A stretch of 64,000 nt of DNA, taken from contig CACLWE010000002.1 in assembly GCA_902610585.1 (NCBI GenBank), forward strand, positions 1-64,000. The letters are read 5' to 3'. The first letter of the stretch is position 1, and each line of letters starts with the position of its first letter. Positions 60,518 through 64,000 of this stretch are shown in pieces. The notes under the pieces are model-generated. The model was not told where the DNA came from and did no database searches. It saw only the letters and a program-made list of their open reading frames with translations. The position numbers and the translations under genes were made by a program. The stretch comes from an uncultured Pelagibacteraceae bacterium (lineage in GTDB: Bacteria; Pseudomonadota; Alphaproteobacteria; Pelagibacterales; AG-422-B15).

Positions 60518-61294
60518 ATGTCTATTTTAAGACTCTTTTTAATATTAATATTATTAGTTTTAATTATATTCATATCAATACCATTACAAATTTTTTTTAA
60601 TATCATTAGTTCTAGGTTAAAAAAAATTTATCCAATGTTTTTTTATCGTATGATAAAAATTTCAACAGGTATAAATATTAATTTTGACTCAACTAAACTT
60701 AATAAAAAAAATTCTGGAGTACTTTATATTGCAAACCATGTGTCATGGTTTGATATTATTTGCTTAGGTACACTGCTTAATGCAAGGTTTATTGCAAAAA
60801 AAGAGGTTTCAAAAATGGGGATATTTGGTTATTTAGCAAAACTTAGTAATACTTTTTTTATAGATAATGAAAAAAAAAATAGAATAATAGAATATAATCA
60901 TCTAATTCAAAAAAAACTTCAAGAAGGGGAAAATTTTATTATTTTTCCAGAAGGAACAACATCTGATGGCAATGGAATAATAAATTTTAAATCTTCTATG
61001 CTAGAGTGTGCTTTTGATGATAATAATCAAATAAATATTCAGCCTATTTCAATATGCTATTCCAAGATAAATAATATTCCAATGGGAATATATTTAAGGC
61101 GAAGTATCGCATGGGTAGGTGATACATCTATGGTTGTGGCTATGGCAAATTTTTTGAGATCTGGTAGAATAACTGTCGATATTATTTTTCATGAAATTAT
61201 GAGTGCTAATTATTTTGATAATAGGAAAGAATTGGCAGCATATTGTGAAAGGCAAATACTAAACGGCTTAAATCAAAATATAAAAGTTAATTAA
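60518..61294 (+). CDS. plsC: 1-acyl-sn-glycerol-3-phosphate acyltransferase (PlsC/LPLAT)
   Basis: A 258-residue membrane-bound acyltransferase with an N-terminal hydrophobic helix (LFLILILLVLIIFISIPL), the catalytic NHVSWFDI (H-x4-D), and FPEGTTSDGNGIINFKSSM for glycerol-phosphate binding. The family also includes ornithine-lipid OlsA, which this sequence could equally be. It directly abuts fur and is one base from miaB. Confidence 0.87.
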   Translation: MSILRLFLILILLVLIIFISIPLQIFFNIISSRLKKIYPMFFYRMIKISTGININFDSTKLNKKNSGVLYIANHVSWFDIICLGTLLNARFIAKKEVSKMGIFGYLAKLSNTFFIDNEKKNRIIEYNHLIQKKLQEGENFIIFPEGTTSDGNGIINFKSSMLECAFDDNNQINIQPISICYSKINNIPMGIYLRRSIAWVGDTSMVVAMANFLRSGRITVDIIFHEIMSANYFDNRKELAAYCERQILNGLNQNIKVN

Positions 61295-61295
61295 A

Positions 61296-62603
61296 ATGAG
61301 GCATTCAACCTTTTTTGTAAAATCTTATGGATGTCAAATGAATATTTATGATAGCGAAAAAATTACAACCATCTTGGAGAATAGAGGATTTAAGCAAAAT
61401 AATAATTTAGAAAGCGCTGATCTGGTTGTATTCAATACTTGCAATATAAGAAATAAAGCAGCCCATAAACTTTATTCTGATATAGGTAGAGTAAATAAGC
61501 ATAAAAAAAAAAGAACCATTGCGGTTGTCGGTTGTGTTGCCCAGGCCGAAAATGAAGAAATGTTTAAAAAAAATAAATCAATTGATATTATTTTAGGTCC
61601 ACAAAGTTACCATTTACTGCCCCAAATGATTGATGATCTAAAACAAAAACCAAAACAATTAAATACTGAATTTATTGTAAATGAAAAGTTTGATTATCTT
61701 TCTGAGCAAAAAAGACAACAAGGCGTTTCTTCATATTTAACTATTCAAGAAGGATGTGATAAATTTTGTTCCTTTTGTGTCGTTCCATATACAAGAGGTC
61801 CTGAATACTCTCGTACTTTAACGTCACTAATAAATGAAGTGAACTTCCTTACAGAAAATGGCGCAAAAGAAATAGTATTGTTGGGTCAGAATGTAAATGC
61901 ATATAGTGCTTCTCATAACGGTAGAAAAATAAGTATATCAGATCTAATTGAAGAAATTGCTAAAAATGAAAATGTAAAAAGAATAAGATACACAACTTCA
62001 CATCCAATAAACATGAGCGATAATCTAATAAAACTTCATTCTACAAATGATAAGCTTATGCCTTTTCTTCATTTACCAGTTCAATCAGGCTCATCAAATA
62101 TTTTAAAAAAAATGAATAGAAAATATGATGTGGACTTCTATAGAAAAATTATTGAAAAATTAAAAGCTATAAATCCAAAAATTGAAATATCATCAGATTT
62201 TATAATTGGTTATCCAGGTGAAACAGAAGCTGACTTCAAAAAAACACTTGATTTAGTAAATGAGATAAAATTTACTCAATCTTATTCCTTCATCTATAGT
62301 GCAAGACCAGGCACAAAGTCATCATTTGAGGAGGATAAAACTCCGCTAAGTATAAAAAAAGAAAGATTGTTAGTTCTTCAAGAAAAATTAAGAAGTATAC
62401 AATTTGAATTTAATAGTACTTTTTGTGGAAAAAATGTTGATGTTTTAGTTGAAAATCAAAGTACTAGTAACCCTGAATATTTTTTCGGAAGAACACCTTT
62501 TATGCAATCAGTTTACATAAAGTCACAAAACATTAATTTAGGTGAAGTCAAAAATGTAAATATTTCAACTTGCAATCATAAGAACTTATATGCTAATTGT
62601 TAA
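61296..62603 (+). CDS. miaB: tRNA-2-methylthio-N6-dimethylallyladenosine synthase MiaB
   Basis: A radical-SAM methylthiotransferase of 435 residues. The N-terminal UPF0004 domain carries three cysteines for the second 4Fe-4S cluster (SYGCQMN, FNTCNIR, VVGCVAQ); the SAM cluster motif is EGCDKFCSFCVVPYTRGPE; LHLPVQSGSSNILKKMNRKY follows, and a C-terminal TRAM domain. It modifies A37 of tRNAs that read U-starting codons. Confidence 0.97.
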   Translation: MRHSTFFVKSYGCQMNIYDSEKITTILENRGFKQNNNLESADLVVFNTCNIRNKAAHKLYSDIGRVNKHKKKRTIAVVGCVAQAENEEMFKKNKSIDIILGPQSYHLLPQMIDDLKQKPKQLNTEFIVNEKFDYLSEQKRQQGVSSYLTIQEGCDKFCSFCVVPYTRGPEYSRTLTSLINEVNFLTENGAKEIVLLGQNVNAYSASHNGRKISISDLIEEIAKNENVKRIRYTTSHPINMSDNLIKLHSTNDKLMPFLHLPVQSGSSNILKKMNRKYDVDFYRKIIEKLKAINPKIEISSDFIIGYPGETEADFKKTLDLVNEIKFTQSYSFIYSARPGTKSSFEEDKTPLSIKKERLLVLQEKLRSIQFEFNSTFCGKNVDVLVENQSTSNPEYFFGRTPFMQSVYIKSQNINLGEVKNVNISTCNHKNLYANC

Positions 62604-62623
62604 ATTAAGGTTCGTATAAAAAT

Positions 62624-63637
62624 TTGAAAAATAAATTAATCAATAACACTCACAAAAAAAATTCCGTACAAGGTTTACATTCAGCAGTAATACAAATAGA
62701 AAACTCGGATACGTTAGACATATTTGGTGTGAATAACGAAAACATAGATTTTTTTGAAAAAAATTTGCCATTAAAAATATATCAAAAAGGCAATCAACTA
62801 ACTATTCAAGGAAATAAAAAAAATATTGACATTCTGAGAAGTTCGATAAGTAAAACAATAAGCGAAAAAAAGATGAAAAAAAAAGTTGATAAAAATACTA
62901 ACTTAATGCAAGAGAATTTAAAAATGTATATATCAAATGATGTTAGAAATATAAATATTACAAAAACTGTTAAATTAGATGTTATTGGTAAAAGTAAATT
63001 ACAAAATACCTATTTAGAAATATTGCAAAAGAAACAAATAGTATTTGCGGTCGGACCAGCAGGAACTGGAAAAACTTTCCTTGCTGTTGCTGCGGCAGTT
63101 TCTCAACTATTAGAAAAAAAGTTCGATCGCATTATTTTATCTAGACCAGCAGTTGAGGCTGGTGAAAAGTTAGGGTTTTTACCGGGTGATCTAAAAGAAA
63201 AAGTTGATCCATACTTGAGACCGCTTTATGACTCTTTGTATGATTTAGTGCCTTCTGATATTGCGTTAAGAAAAATTCAATCATCTGAAATTGAAATTGC
63301 TCCGTTAGCATTTATGAGAGGAAGGACACTCAATAATTCTTTCGTCATACTAGATGAAGCTCAGAATGCAACGCATAATCAAATTAAGATGTTTTTAACT
63401 AGATGCGGTAAGAACTCAAGAATGGTAGTAACTGGCGATCCTTCACAAACAGATCTAAATAGACGAAGTGATTCTGGCTTACTTAGATCAATCAAAATCT
63501 TAGCAGACATTAAAGGTGTCTCAGTTATTAATTTCGGGCAGAAGGATATTGTTCGAGATGAAATGGTTACAAAAATTATAAACGCCTACGACTCTTACGA
63601 TAATCAAATTAAGGATCTATTCGATCAAAAAAAATAA
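62624..63637 (+). CDS. PhoH family P-loop ATPase (PhoH/YbeZ)
   Basis: A 337-residue PhoH-like protein. An N-terminal KH-like region precedes the Walker A motif GPAGTGKT at 144-151; RPAVEAGEKLGFLPGDLKEKVDPYLRPLYDSL and FVILDEAQNATHNQIKMFLTR are hallmarks of the family. YbeZ partners with YbeY in rRNA processing, and ybeY follows here. The start is a TTG at 62624; no in-frame ATG is closer to the homologous region. Confidence 0.95.
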   Translation: MKNKLINNTHKKNSVQGLHSAVIQIENSDTLDIFGVNNENIDFFEKNLPLKIYQKGNQLTIQGNKKNIDILRSSISKTISEKKMKKKVDKNTNLMQENLKMYISNDVRNINITKTVKLDVIGKSKLQNTYLEILQKKQIVFAVGPAGTGKTFLAVAAAVSQLLEKKFDRIILSRPAVEAGEKLGFLPGDLKEKVDPYLRPLYDSLYDLVPSDIALRKIQSSEIEIAPLAFMRGRTLNNSFVILDEAQNATHNQIKMFLTRCGKNSRMVVTGDPSQTDLNRRSDSGLLRSIKILADIKGVSVINFGQKDIVRDEMVTKIINAYDSYDNQIKDLFDQKK

Positions 63638-63641
63638 TAAA

Positions 63642-64000
63642 ATGATTGAAATTAATTATAATGTTGATGAGTTAAGGTGGAAAAAAAATTTTCCGCATTT
63701 CAAAAATTATATTTCAAAAACAGTAAATGAAACTTTAAAAGCTACTGATAAAGAAATCATTCACAATGTATCAGTAACCTTTTTTCTAACCTCAAATAAA
63801 AAAATTAGAGAATTAAATTTTAAGTACAGAAAAAAAAATAAATCCACAAATGTTTTGTCTTTTCCAATGCAGTCTTCTTATATGGATCGTTATCTTTTAG
63901 GTGACATAGTAATGGCAAACCAAACTTTACTAAAAGAAGCAATCGAACAAAATATTTCAAAGTATGATTACTTATGTAAGATGACAATACATGGTATGCT
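63642..64000 (+). CDS. ybeY: Endoribonuclease YbeY, N-terminal part (cut by right edge)
   Basis: The frame from ATG at 63642 is open to the window end (119 codons). It reads YbeY: the central NFKYRKKNKSTNVLSFPM motif, LLGDIVMA and the beginning of the zinc-binding H-G-x-L-H motif (IHGML at the edge). YbeY is a metal-dependent RNase for 16S rRNA maturation and quality control. It starts four bases after the phoH-like stop, the standard pair. Confidence 0.95.
   Translation, partial: MIEINYNVDELRWKKNFPHFKNYISKTVNETLKATDKEIIHNVSVTFFLTSNKKIRELNFKYRKKNKSTNVLSFPMQSSYMDRYLLGDIVMANQTLLKEAIEQNISKYDYLCKMTIHGM

Noticed and set aside
1-64000. tRNA, rRNA, riboswitch, CRISPR, IS or prophage elements
   Set aside because: All gaps were read; the largest (274 and 232 bases) show no cloverleaf, repeat array, transposase or att-like duplication.

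Overview
The window is 64 kb of very AT-rich, very densely packed bacterial chromosome. Gene content and order point to a free-living, streamlined, probably marine alphaproteobacterium of the SAR11/HIMB59-like kind. This placement is inferred from base composition, gene order and protein style; the exact clade cannot be fixed by eye. Genes are separated by a few bases or overlap by 1-11 bases. No gap exceeds 300 bases, and I see no rRNA, tRNA, IS element, prophage or CRISPR array. FtsK is cut by the left edge and YbeY by the right edge.

Layout. 1-5 kb: ftsK-lolA, a glutamine-synthetase-family ligase, a response-regulator-like protein, an L,D-transpeptidase and yggS. 5.0-6.2 kb: a strongly terminated acidic porin and the largest protein-free control region apart from the origin candidate. 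6.2-12.5 kb: DUF3576 lipoprotein, leuS, a TPR-sulfotransferase, lptE and holA. 12.5-23.1 kb, almost all leftward: parB-parA-rsmG-mnmG-mnmE-ferredoxin, then (after rightward ogt-apt) rho-hemJ-hemH-hemE. 23.1-23.4 kb: a gene-free segment between hemE and maf with DnaA-box-like sites, AT-rich DNA and a dyad, which I propose as the chromosome origin. 23.4-30.8 kb: maf-aroE-coaE-dnaQ-nudix, secB-fxsA, timA, and hslVU with a thioesterase. 30.9-36.5 kb: his genes (B, H, A, F, E) mixed with bcp, a DUF1330 gene, a HIT protein, a thioesterase and a reductase. 36.5-41.5 kb: a putative glycosyltransferase, SDR-PfkB-SDR, nth and dapB. 41.5-46.6 kb: dnaJ-dnaK, grpE and rph-rdgB. 46.6-51.4 kb: lpoA-like and rsmI-dolP-gshB plus an esterase. 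51.3-64 kb: maeB, murJ-trpS-usp, nfuA, a Bax-like glucosaminidase, a polysaccharide deacetylase, and tsaB-fur-plsC-miaB-phoH-ybeY.

How it works together. Origin-proximal replication and segregation functions (the origin candidate, ParAB with a perfect parS inside rsmG, HolA, DnaQ) sit beside tRNA modification (MnmE/G, MiaB, TsaB), haem synthesis, protein quality control (DnaKJ-GrpE, HslVU, SecB) and envelope building (LolA, LptE, MurJ, LpoA, DolP, porin, PlsC). Order around 12-28 kb matches the origin region known from Caulobacter and relatives.

The most useful observations are the origin candidate, the parS site, and a recurring TATAAT-like box only 7-11 bases before start codons, which suggests leaderless mRNAs. 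Others are the lpoA/rsmI divergent pair with no intergenic base, a methionine-rich acidic porin, and a TPR-sulfotransferase lodged between leuS and lptE. No clearly new multi-gene system was found; most of the window is conserved housekeeping.
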